Shown here: piece by piece, positions 56,566 to 64,000 of the stretch
How positions within the stretch are numbered: the first letter of the stretch is position 1
Layout: each line of letters opens with the position of its first letter
Origin: Vibrio ziniensis
GTDB lineage: Bacteria > Pseudomonadota > Gammaproteobacteria > Enterobacterales > Vibrionaceae
Reading direction: 5' to 3'
Length of the DNA: 64,000 nt
Assembly: GCF_011064285.1 (NCBI RefSeq)
Contig: NZ_CP049331.1
Coordinates: forward strand, 1,674,001 to 1,738,000
Position numbers and translations under genes: made by a program
The notes under the pieces: model-generated
Seen by the model: only the letters and a program-made list of their open reading frames with translations
What the model was told of the DNA's origin: nothing
The model's database searches: none

Positions 56566-56769
56566 ATGATTTATTTGATTACCTTTGGTGCTTTTATCCT
56601 ATTTATCGTATTGATGACACTTGGTGTAATGGCGAAAAGAAAACCAATACAAGGAAGTTGTGGTGGGTTATCGAACGTAGGCGTCGACAAGGTGTGCAAC
56701 TGTGAAACTCAATGTGACGAGCACCAGAAAAAGCTATATAGCATAGAAGAGCCAAATTCAAAGGATTAG
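56566..56769 (+). CDS. NqrM-like Fe-delivery/maturation protein (DUF539)
   Basis: 67 residues. One N-terminal membrane helix (IYLITFGAFILFIVLMTLGV) then GSCGGLSNVGVDKVCNCETQC, with Cys32, Cys44, Cys46 and Cys50. This matches NqrM, which places iron in Na+-NQR between NqrD and NqrE. No nqr genes are nearby; this may be a second NqrM paralogue. Co-directional with the NifX-like gene, suggesting a shared role in metal-site assembly. Confidence 0.82.
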   Translation: MIYLITFGAFILFIVLMTLGVMAKRKPIQGSCGGLSNVGVDKVCNCETQCDEHQKKLYSIEEPNSKD

Positions 56770-56917
56770 TGGTCAACAAAGTGTGTAAGTCAACCCACGG
56801 TTAACTTAACGACGGGTTGTTACTTTTTAGTATTCGTTCATTTAGTTACGTTCAGAAAACAGCAACATTGGTTTTATACTATCGGGTAATTCGAAGACTC
56901 ATTTCAATGGAATTACT

Positions 56918-57259
56918 ATGCTTGCTCTGCCTCCACTTGCCACACTGCTGATTGCGATTTTGCTAGAAGTTGTTGCTACTTCTTACTTGCCCAAAACAAA
57001 TCAGTTCACGTCTTTGACTATTACTGCAGGAGTGCTGATTGCTTATGCCCTCGCCTTTTATTTTCTTTCGATTACAGTGCAAACCATGTCGTTAGGTATT
57101 GCTTATGCGATCTGGTGTGGTGTAGGTATTGTGCTCGTTGCGAGTATTTCGTGGCTAGTCTATGGGCAGAAACTCGATATTTACGCCATTACTGGTATGA
57201 GCTTTATCCTAATTGGTACCATTATTATTAATGTTTTTTCTCAATCAGTGACGCATTGA
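56918..57259 (+). CDS. SMR-family small multidrug exporter
   Basis: 113 residues, four membrane helices. The essential glutamate is in LLEVVATSYLPKTNQFT (about residue 17). AYAIWCGVGIVLVASISWLVYG (about 64-85) contains the conserved Trp-rich helix 3. EmrE/SugE type; lone gene, so it is likely a homodimer. Followed by a bidirectional terminator. Confidence 0.93.
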   Translation: MLALPPLATLLIAILLEVVATSYLPKTNQFTSLTITAGVLIAYALAFYFLSITVQTMSLGIAYAIWCGVGIVLVASISWLVYGQKLDIYAITGMSFILIGTIIINVFSQSVTH

Positions 57260-57285
57260 TTTCGGTTCACATTAATTGCCAAAAA

Positions 57286-57317
57286 GAAAAGCTCATGAGA
57301 ATCCCCATGAGCTTTTC
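57286..57317. terminator. Bidirectional terminator between the SMR gene and the sulfatase
   Basis: GAAAAGCTCATG and CATGAGCTTTTC form a 12-bp stem with an 8-base loop, A-rich on one side and T-rich on the other. Confidence 0.85.
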
Positions 57318-57332
57318 AACTTGTTATTCAGA

Positions 57333-58922
57333 CTATTGTTGTGTCTGTTTCATCGCTTTTTCTATGGTTTCTGCCATATCAAATGTCGAGCCACCTTGGG
57401 TTGGTGGATATTCAACCAATGACTGAACATGCTCTTTAACGATTTCTTGTACCGGAGCCAACAACCAAGACATTTTTTGAACCAAGTGCCCATACGCATC
57501 AATACTGTCGTAGCTTTCGTATGGATCAGCTCTTAAGTTAAACAACCTTGGTTTAGCAAGAGTTTTAAGGTTGTCATAATAGTTTTCTGCTGTCGCAAAA
57601 TGGAACTTCCAAGGTCCAACACGTACTGCCGACAATTTCCCTTCAAAGTAATAAAGAATTGAGTTTCGAGCAGAATGATCAGACTTACCCATCCAATAAT
57701 CGAGGTTATCAACACCGTCAATATACTGTTTCTTCTGTTTCAACATTTGCTCTTTGACATCTTTTACACCAGCAGCATCAGCGAGAGTAACAAACAAATC
57801 TTGATGCCCTTGAATGCCGTTGAGAACTTGTCCAGCAGGTATTTTACCAGGCCAACTCACCATTGTAGGAACACGGACACCACCTTCATAAGTGGTCATC
57901 TTTTCCCCACGGAATGGCGTTGTACCACCATGAGGCCAAGACGAATGCTCAGGACCGTTATCCGTTGTATAGAGAATAATGGTGTTATCTTTAACGCCGC
58001 GTTTTTTCAGCTCTTCAAGCAAGAACCCTATGTCGGCGTCATGCTGTAACATACCGCTGCCATAGTAATCGTATTCGCTGGTGTATTTCTCTGCGGCGTA
58101 TCGCCATTCATCATTAAGACGAGTGTAGAGATGCATGCGACTGGTGTTTATCCACGTGAAGAAAGGCTTGTCATCTTTCATCGCTTTATCGATGAAGTTC
58201 AGCGCCGCTGGTAGCATTTCTGCGCGGTCAAAATCTTTCATCCGCTCTTGACCTAATGGACCGGTATCTTCACATTTTTGCTTACCGACTTCGCCAAAAC
58301 GAGGATCAACCGTTTTATCCGCTTTGTCTGTTGCGTAACAGTGTAGAACACCACGTGTACCAAATTTCTTTTGATACTCTTCTACTGAGCCAGAATAAGC
58401 TTTTGCAAAATTTTGATAGTCGCGTTGCTCATGCTCTTCTTGAGTATTTAGATGATATAAGTTGCCAAAAAATTCATCGAAGCCGTGGACTGTTGGCAAT
58501 GCAAAGTTATGGTCACCTAAGTGGTTTTTACCAAATTGACCTGTCGCATAGCCGGCTTTTTTAAGTACCTCCGCCAAAGACGGTGATTCTTTCTTAATAC
58601 CTAGTGCACCCCCAGGCATCGCTACCGTAGTCATACCGGAGCGAATTGGATACTGACCAGTAATAAAAGCTGCTCTTCCCGCGGTTGAACTAGGCTGAGC
58701 ATAGTGGTCGGTAAATTTAATACCTTCGTTTGCAATACTATCTATGTTGGGAGTGGTATACCCCATGGTACCCATGCCGTATGCACTTACGTTCTGCCAA
58801 CCAATGTCGTCACCAAAAATAACCACAATGTTCGGTTGGTCAGACTTTGCCATTGCTGCTACGGGCAGCAGTGCACACATTGCGGATGCAAGGGGTGTAA
58901 GACGCCTGACGTTTGTCTTCAT
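57333..58922 (-). CDS. Ser-type arylsulfatase, exported
   Basis: 529 residues. N-terminal signal peptide ([16 protein letters not shown]). [20 protein letters not shown] holds metal ligands; the active site is Ser79 in [17 protein letters not shown], an S-x-A-x-R motif as in Klebsiella AtsA. So formylglycine would be made from serine by an anaerobic sulfatase-maturating enzyme, which is not in this window. [21 protein letters not shown] is conserved. Periplasmic, substrate unknown. Confidence 0.9.
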   Translation of the reverse strand: MKTNVRRLTPLASAMCALLPVAAMAKSDQPNIVVIFGDDIGWQNVSAYGMGTMGYTTPNIDSIANEGIKFTDHYAQPSSTAGRAAFITGQYPIRSGMTTVAMPGGALGIKKESPSLAEVLKKAGYATGQFGKNHLGDHNFALPTVHGFDEFFGNLYHLNTQEEHEQRDYQNFAKAYSGSVEEYQKKFGTRGVLHCYATDKADKTVDPRFGEVGKQKCEDTGPLGQERMKDFDRAEMLPAALNFIDKAMKDDKPFFTWINTSRMHLYTRLNDEWRYAAEKYTSEYDYYGSGMLQHDADIGFLLEELKKRGVKDNTIILYTTDNGPEHSSWPHGGTTPFRGEKMTTYEGGVRVPTMVSWPGKIPAGQVLNGIQGHQDLFVTLADAAGVKDVKEQMLKQKKQYIDGVDNLDYWMGKSDHSARNSILYYFEGKLSAVRVGPWKFHFATAENYYDNLKTLAKPRLFNLRADPYESYDSIDAYGHLVQKMSWLLAPVQEIVKEHVQSLVEYPPTQGGSTFDMAETIEKAMKQTQQ

Positions 58923-59091
58923 AATTCTATCCTTAGTTAGACGAAAGCATGCTAGCTAAATTCAGCTAACATGCTGTTAACTATAGACAGAAGTTGAAAC
59001 AATGCCTAAAGATGCATAACTAAATTTCTCATATTATTTTCTCAAATATTAAATATGCGACGCTAATTCCAACAGCTCATATTGAAAATCG

Positions 59092-61539
59092 CTAACGGCA
59101 CTCAGTATTTTTCAGTCCTTTTTCAACGAGGGATTGTTCGATCCGCTGAGTTACATTTAACGCATTGGTATAGTCGCAACGTGTGATGAACTCCGCTAAT
59201 TGAATGCTGCAGTTAGGAACAACCGTGTCGAAAAGAGATTTTTGCTCAAAATAATAATCTTCTGCGGCTAGGTTACTTTCTTTTAGCAACTCATTGAGGC
59301 AGGTGAACTTTTCAAGAATATTTTCAAGATCGATGTCTTCGGAAACCTCAACTTCAGTTTGTCGGTAAATTTCCTGATGACTGCTATTACTGAGTTGTAA
59401 TGAGCCATTAGGTTTGTCTTCACTAAACTCGGTATGTGTTTTTAGAATGAGTTCGAACCAAAATGTACTACCCTCACCTTCGGTGCTTTCTACACCGATT
59501 TCACCGCCCATTAGTTGAGCAATGCTACGAGAAATAGTTAGCCCTAATCCTGTACCACCATACTTGCGTGTGGTTGAAGCATCCGCTTGTTGAAAGCTTT
59601 CGAAGATTTTCAACTGCTCTTCATTCGTCAAACCAATACCTGTATCGGCCACTTCAATACGAATTCTCTTTTTACTCGGAAGAGTTGCAATCACACCTAT
59701 ATTAATACTGATGTCACCGTTACCTGTGAATTTAACTGCATTGCTTACAAAATTAAGCAAAACTTGCTTAATTCGTAGCGGGTCTCCCATTAAGGTTGGA
59801 ATGTTTTCCTCTACTTTAACGTGAAAACCTAGTCGTTTGGCAGATACTTTTGTTTCGAATAACTCGTAGACATCCTGAGCGATGGAATAAACATCGAAAG
59901 GGATCGTTTCTATTTGCAGCCGCCCTGACTCAATTTTCGACAAATCTAGAACATCATTAATCACCAATAACAAATGCTCGCCAGATTTTTTAATTCTGAT
60001 TAGAGAGTCACGTTGATCACCGTTCACCGCTTTTGCCAAAAGCATATCTGATAGGGCTAATATAGAGTTCATCGGTGTTCTTATTTCATGACTGATATTA
60101 GAAATAAACTGGCTTTTGGCAATATTGGCTTCTACAGCTTCGACCTTGGCGGTTTTGAGTTCGCTCGTCAGCTTACCTAATCTGTTACCCATTCTTATGG
60201 TGGCATTGGCTGTGTCATTTAGCTCTTTAAGATGAAACTTCTCATGAGAAACATCGAAATTACCTGTACTCATTTTGTAGAACATATTGCGAATTTGAGA
60301 AAGGGGTGCAGCAATAGCTTCACTCATACGTTTTGAGACCAACCAAGTAAATGCAAGGAATAGAACATAGAAACTAATCAAACCGAATATCATGATGTAA
60401 CCAATACTTTGGTATTTGTCTTTTAACTCCATCGACTCTTGGTACATTTCCTGTTCATCTACTACGAATAGAACCTTCCAGTTAGTTTCAGGTATGGTGC
60501 CCCAAGATACCAATTTGCTTTCATTATTCAGGACTAACTTGGTCAACCCTTGTTTTTTTTCATTAAATCTGAACTGCAATGGTGCAGTGTCAGCTCTCTT
60601 GAATAGGTTAAATACTTCAGGTTTGAACATCTCTTGAGTAACTGCGCCATCATAATCCTGATGTTTCAGTTCCTTAATATTCAGATCCTTTTCGCCCTTT
60701 GGCGGTAGAGCCATAATTGAACCCTCACTGCTAACCAACATGGCATAACCGTTCCAAGGAACGATCAAGTTTTGGATATTGGTGACTATGGTATCGACAG
60801 TAATATCTAACCCAATAACCCCTTCTAATATCCCCTCGTTATAAACAGGTGCAATAGCGGAAGTCATCCAACCTTGGCCTGCGGGATCAAAATAGACATC
60901 CGTCCAAACCACAGTTCTTCTAGGGTTATATTTATCCATGGCTAAATAGTAAAAATTGTATTCAGGAATATTCATATCTACTGGGTACTGTTCAAATGTT
61001 TGGAACCAAGGATAAATATGGTTGTAGGAATCCCAACTATTAAAATAGACAGCAGCAATAAACGGATCGCTATTTTTTATTTGTTTCATTAAAGGATCTA
61101 ACCGTGCAAGCTTAAATACCTTATTGACATCCTTTTTATTATTTTCAGTATAAGATGAATAAAAGGATGCTGATCCACCTCTGTCTTCTTTACTATATAA
61201 AACACCATTATCGCTGAAAGCCAAATTGGACATATCTACGTCTTCGATATCGAGTTTTTCTGTTAATACTCGCTCTGTTTCCTTTCTATATATCTCAGCG
61301 AGACGCGATATTGCATTGATTCTCTCTCGCACTAAATCACTTTCCATTGTGGAAGCAATATTGAGTTCATTATCGACCTGTGAACGGATATAGTTCATGT
61401 TGTCGGAGCTAATAAAATGGTTACTCACTAAGTAAATAGCAACCAAAGCGATCTCAACCAAAACTAATGGGATAACCCCTGTTTTGACCATAGAACGCCA
61501 TACCCAAGACTGGACACTTAATTGATCTTTTTTCGTCAT
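59092..61539 (-). CDS. Hybrid-lacking sensor histidine kinase with Cache sensor domain
   Basis: 815 residues. TM1 about 20-41, periplasmic double-Cache-like domain about 42-380 (GVIGLDITVDTIVTNIQNLI near 240-259), TM2 about 381-402, HAMP-like segment 403-460, HisKA with His484 (SQFISNISHEIRTPMNS) and HATPase_c with N-box NFVSNAVKF (596-604), DTGIG (632-636) and GGTGLGL (661-667). A C-terminal 115-residue helical tail has no receiver domain. Six bases downstream of the HD-GYP regulator, its likely partner. Confidence 0.9.
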   Translation of the reverse strand: MTKKDQLSVQSWVWRSMVKTGVIPLVLVEIALVAIYLVSNHFISSDNMNYIRSQVDNELNIASTMESDLVRERINAISRLAEIYRKETERVLTEKLDIEDVDMSNLAFSDNGVLYSKEDRGGSASFYSSYTENNKKDVNKVFKLARLDPLMKQIKNSDPFIAAVYFNSWDSYNHIYPWFQTFEQYPVDMNIPEYNFYYLAMDKYNPRRTVVWTDVYFDPAGQGWMTSAIAPVYNEGILEGVIGLDITVDTIVTNIQNLIVPWNGYAMLVSSEGSIMALPPKGEKDLNIKELKHQDYDGAVTQEMFKPEVFNLFKRADTAPLQFRFNEKKQGLTKLVLNNESKLVSWGTIPETNWKVLFVVDEQEMYQESMELKDKYQSIGYIMIFGLISFYVLFLAFTWLVSKRMSEAIAAPLSQIRNMFYKMSTGNFDVSHEKFHLKELNDTANATIRMGNRLGKLTSELKTAKVEAVEANIAKSQFISNISHEIRTPMNSILALSDMLLAKAVNGDQRDSLIRIKKSGEHLLLVINDVLDLSKIESGRLQIETIPFDVYSIAQDVYELFETKVSAKRLGFHVKVEENIPTLMGDPLRIKQVLLNFVSNAVKFTGNGDISINIGVIATLPSKKRIRIEVADTGIGLTNEEQLKIFESFQQADASTTRKYGGTGLGLTISRSIAQLMGGEIGVESTEGEGSTFWFELILKTHTEFSEDKPNGSLQLSNSSHQEIYRQTEVEVSEDIDLENILEKFTCLNELLKESNLAAEDYYFEQKSLFDTVVPNCSIQLAEFITRCDYTNALNVTQRIEQSLVEKGLKNTECR

Positions 61540-61545
61540 AACATA

Positions 61546-62655
61546 TCACGCGTAACGTAGGGCAATAGCATTAAACTCATCGGTCACGTCTAGGAAGGCA
61601 TCAACAATATTCGGGTCAAAGTGAGTACCTCTGCCATTTACAATCATATTAATAGCTTCGGGATGAGAAAACGGTGGCTTATAAATCCGTTTGCTAATTA
61701 ATGCATCATAAACATCAACAACCGCCATTAGACGAGCTGAGAGAGGAATACTGTCACCCACTAATCCTTGCGGATAGCCCGACCCATCCCATTTTTCATG
61801 GTGTGAATAAGCGATTTCTTTAGCGACACGTAGAAAACTCATCGCTTTACCATTGATCTCTTCTGCTTTATTAATAGCTTCAAAGCCAATGGTAGTGTGG
61901 GTTTTCATTATTTCGAATTCTTCAGTCGTCAACTTGCCATCCTTAAGCAAGATATGATCTGGAATGCCTATTTTTCCTATGTCATGTAAGGGAGCTGACT
62001 TGTAAAGCAAATTTATGGTGTTGTCATTTAACTGACTCGAGTAGGAAGGGTTCATGCTAAGACGTTTAGCAAGCAACTTAATATAGAGTTGTGTCCGCCT
62101 AATATGGTTTCCAGTTTCATTGTCGCGGGTTTCTGCTAACGAAACCATAGCGTTGAAAGCCACATCTTGAATGGCATGCAACTCTTCAATTTGCTTAATA
62201 CTTTCCCGAGTTCTTCTTTGGACTTCTTTTTCTAAAGACTCGTTCTCTCCCTTTAGAAAATCTGAAGCTATTTTCATCGATACATGTGTACTAACACGAG
62301 CCTTTACTATTTCGGGTACAATTGGCTTGGTTATATAGTCAACAGCGCCAAGCTCAAGCCCTCTCCTTTCGTCAAGACTTTCAGTTTTCGCAGTTAAAAA
62401 GATGATCGGAATGTCTTTGGTTGCAGGGTTTTCTTTCAAATACTCACAAACTTCAAAGCCATCCATATCAGGCATCATCACATCAAGTAAAATGAGATCA
62501 GGCTTATCATTTCTAGCGATGGCTAAACCTTTATCACCACTGTTAGCGCCTTTAACTTTGTAGTCATCTTTTAGTAGCTTATACATTAAGCTAAGGTTTT
62601 CTGGGATATCGTCTATAACAAGCAATGTTGGTGTGTAAGATGAAGATTGATACAT
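61546..62655 (-). CDS. Response regulator with HD-GYP c-di-GMP phosphodiesterase output
   Basis: 369 residues. REC domain about 10-125 with Asp58 (LILLDVMMPDMDG) and Lys at about 110 (ITKP). HD-GYP domain about 165-355: HDIGKIGIPDHILL (His224-Asp225), HHEKWDGSGYPQG with the GYP signature. Predicted to cleave c-di-GMP when phosphorylated. First gene of a two-gene operon with the Cache sensor kinase. Confidence 0.93.
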   Translation of the reverse strand: MYQSSSYTPTLLVIDDIPENLSLMYKLLKDDYKVKGANSGDKGLAIARNDKPDLILLDVMMPDMDGFEVCEYLKENPATKDIPIIFLTAKTESLDERRGLELGAVDYITKPIVPEIVKARVSTHVSMKIASDFLKGENESLEKEVQRRTRESIKQIEELHAIQDVAFNAMVSLAETRDNETGNHIRRTQLYIKLLAKRLSMNPSYSSQLNDNTINLLYKSAPLHDIGKIGIPDHILLKDGKLTTEEFEIMKTHTTIGFEAINKAEEINGKAMSFLRVAKEIAYSHHEKWDGSGYPQGLVGDSIPLSARLMAVVDVYDALISKRIYKPPFSHPEAINMIVNGRGTHFDPNIVDAFLDVTDEFNAIALRYA

Positions 62656-63076
62656 CTCTTCTTCCTTATATTATTGATTATAAATGTATTGCCATGCGAC
62701 GAGTTGAATTTATTTTTATTCTAATAATCAATATAAACAAGCAATTGTTTTAATTAGAAACTGCTTGTTCATGATATATAACTTTTATTATATTAAAAGG
62801 CTGTGACATAAATCGGATTATTTAGATAGCTGAAACAAATAAATCATTTTGGAGTAAATACTCTTTTATTTAATTTGGCCATTCATTATTATTAAATGAA
62901 TCATCGTTAATTTAGATCTTTAACTCTAATAATTTATTAACTTATTAATATTTCGATAATTTAATTCGCACTAAAAGAAGCTGAAGTTGACATCTTGTTA
63001 AAATAGACGTTTTGATGAGCTATGAACATGGTATGCTCACATACCAAACGAAGTACCATCAAATGGACAGAATGAA
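62656..63076. other. AT-rich intergenic region
   Basis: 421 bp, strongly AT-rich, no ORF that I support. TGGTATG CTCA CATACCA (63029-63046) is a 7-bp inverted repeat 30 bases before the Nudix start, possibly an operator or 5'-UTR hairpin. Otherwise nothing recognised. Confidence 0.5.
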
Positions 63077-63478
63077 ATGGAAGTATTTGAGTGTGTGTCG
63101 TTCATCTTTGTTAAAGATGGACAAGTACTATTAGAGCAACGTTCGAAGTCTAAAGAAACGGATCCTGGTTTGATTGCAATACCCGGTGGACATTTAGAAT
63201 ACGGTGAAACACAACAGCAAGCTCTACTTAGGGAGATCAAAGAAGAACTCGATGTGGTTCCTAACAACGCAACGTTCCTCTGTTCACTTTACCACCCTAC
63301 CATCGAACTGCAGCTGCTTCATTACTACGTTATTACTGAGTGGGAAGGTTCAATTCTCTCACTAGAAGCAGATGCCGTTGCTTGGTATCCTATAGACAAT
63401 GCACCAGTTGCAACGGAAGCTGACAAACTTGCACTTTTAGAAATTGGTCGTGTAAGCCCGTATTTATATCAATCGTAA
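63077..63478 (+). CDS. Nudix hydrolase
   Basis: 133 residues. The Nudix box runs from GGHLEYGE (about 39) to REIKEEL (about 54-60), with the metal-binding REx2EE in place. IPGGHLEYGETQQQALL precedes it and EGSILSLEADAVAWYPID follows. Substrate unknown; often nucleoside diphosphates or sanitised nucleotides. Start ATG 63077. Confidence 0.9.
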   Translation: MEVFECVSFIFVKDGQVLLEQRSKSKETDPGLIAIPGGHLEYGETQQQALLREIKEELDVVPNNATFLCSLYHPTIELQLLHYYVITEWEGSILSLEADAVAWYPIDNAPVATEADKLALLEIGRVSPYLYQS

Positions 63479-63521
63479 TTCAGTTTTCTTTTTCGATGCG
63501 GTAAACACTGCTGCTTTGCTA

Positions 63522-63540
63522 TGTGACTTTCAAAGTCACA
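63522..63540. promoter_or_regulatory. 19-bp palindrome between convergent genes
   Basis: TGTGACTTT C AAAGTCACA is a perfect odd-centred palindrome. The TGTGA/TCACA halves are spaced by 9 rather than the 6 of a CRP site, so CRP binding is doubtful. Lies 44 bp past the Nudix stop. Confidence 0.45.
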
Positions 63541-63595
63541 ATCATGCAAGTTAAATTTTTGCAGCATCCACTGGATAGAAGAAAGCGTTATCATT

Positions 63596-63778
63596 TTAGG
63601 CATGAAAAACAATTTCGTCATTTTCAGTTTTAATCAGGCATGCTTTGTTTTGACCAATCAGTTGAGCGGCAAAAGGTGGTGTAACAGCTTGAATGTCGCC
63701 AACTTCTCGAGCAGTTAAACTTTCCCACTCTTGATCTCGGTATTTTCCAGCTTGCGTGTATTTGATCAGTACTTTCAT
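63596..63778 (-). CDS. Unidentified 60-residue protein
   Basis: MKVLIKYTQAGKYRDQEWES at the N-terminus, then LTAREVGDIQAVTPPFAAQL and a final KTENDEIVFHA. Compact, mixed alpha/beta, cytosolic; no membrane segment. AGAGAG lies 6 bases before the ATG. Family not recognised. A different frame on the same strand is open as well, but this one has better start context. Confidence 0.55.
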   Translation of the reverse strand: MKVLIKYTQAGKYRDQEWESLTAREVGDIQAVTPPFAAQLIGQNKACLIKTENDEIVFHA

Positions 63779-64000
63779 CAGCGACTCTCTTTGTTATTGT
63801 GTAAATTATTTGTTTCAACAACGTTATTCCCTTTATCAAACTCTTGCACCTGCTAAAAATGAAACTTAAGTTTCACCAAAAATGAGTTATTCATCACACA
63901 TTTATTATCCTATTAATTCGTAATTAATACATATCTCTAATAAAAAGCTTACCAAACAGTCTTTTAAGTGATATATCTCACAGCTCACACCATAAGGAGA
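63779..64000. other. Right-edge non-coding DNA ending in a ribosome-binding site
   Basis: 222 bp with no ORF. The last bases (63995-64000, AGGAGA preceded by CATA) look like a Shine-Dalgarno sequence for a plus-strand gene that begins just outside the window. Confidence 0.4.

Noticed and set aside
63522..63540. CRP site
   Set aside because: The half-sites are separated by 9 bases instead of 6.

Overview
The window looks like a Vibrio (Vibrionaceae) chromosome. The main reason is a chromosomal integron with an IntIA-type integrase and VCR-like attC sites, supported by the gene content (NqrM-like protein, lacZ/mgl, PhzF, DgkA-EptA). The species cannot be fixed from the sequence alone.

Region 1 (1-28 kb) is a cobalamin/propanediol island laid out much as in Salmonella. 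A cbiABCDET... operon on the minus strand sits behind a B12 riboswitch, followed by pocR (AraC-type regulator), a gldA-type dehydrogenase and pduF (diol facilitator). Divergently comes an 18 kb operon pduAB-CDE-GH-KLMNOPQSTUVW for a B12-dependent 1,2-propanediol microcompartment, ending in cobA, cobD and pduX. The shell gene pduJ is missing from its usual place between pduH and pduK, where only a 16-codon ORF remains. A recurring motif (GGTAAWAWATTGYYA-like) lies upstream of cbiA, pocR, pduF and pduA, always pointing against the gene, and is my best candidate for the PocR operator.

Region 2 (28-30.6 kb) holds PhzF-like, RRM and cupin genes and two unidentified small genes.

Region 3 (30.6-41.6 kb) is the integron. 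intIA reads rightward, attI lies just left of it, and about a dozen cassettes run leftward, most transcribed on the minus strand and separated by recognisable attC sites. Contents include an HNH nuclease, exported proteins (one with HExxH), an acyltransferase split by an in-frame stop, a histidine phosphatase whose RHG motif lies upstream of any standard start codon, a GNAT protein, a P-loop kinase and several unknowns. Two cassettes are inverted; one of these has a -10 box and its own terminator.

Region 4 (41.6-55.9 kb) carries lacZ, cobC-cobU, a tripartite tricarboxylate transporter (tctC, tctB, tctA), dgkA-eptA and the galactose ABC transporter mglBAC. lacZ and mglB share GalR/LacI-type palindromes, suggesting one regulator outside the window.

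Region 5 (55.9-64 kb) holds a NifX-family protein paired with an NqrM-like protein, an SMR exporter, a Ser-type sulfatase, an HD-GYP response regulator with a Cache-type sensor kinase, a Nudix hydrolase and a small unknown gene.
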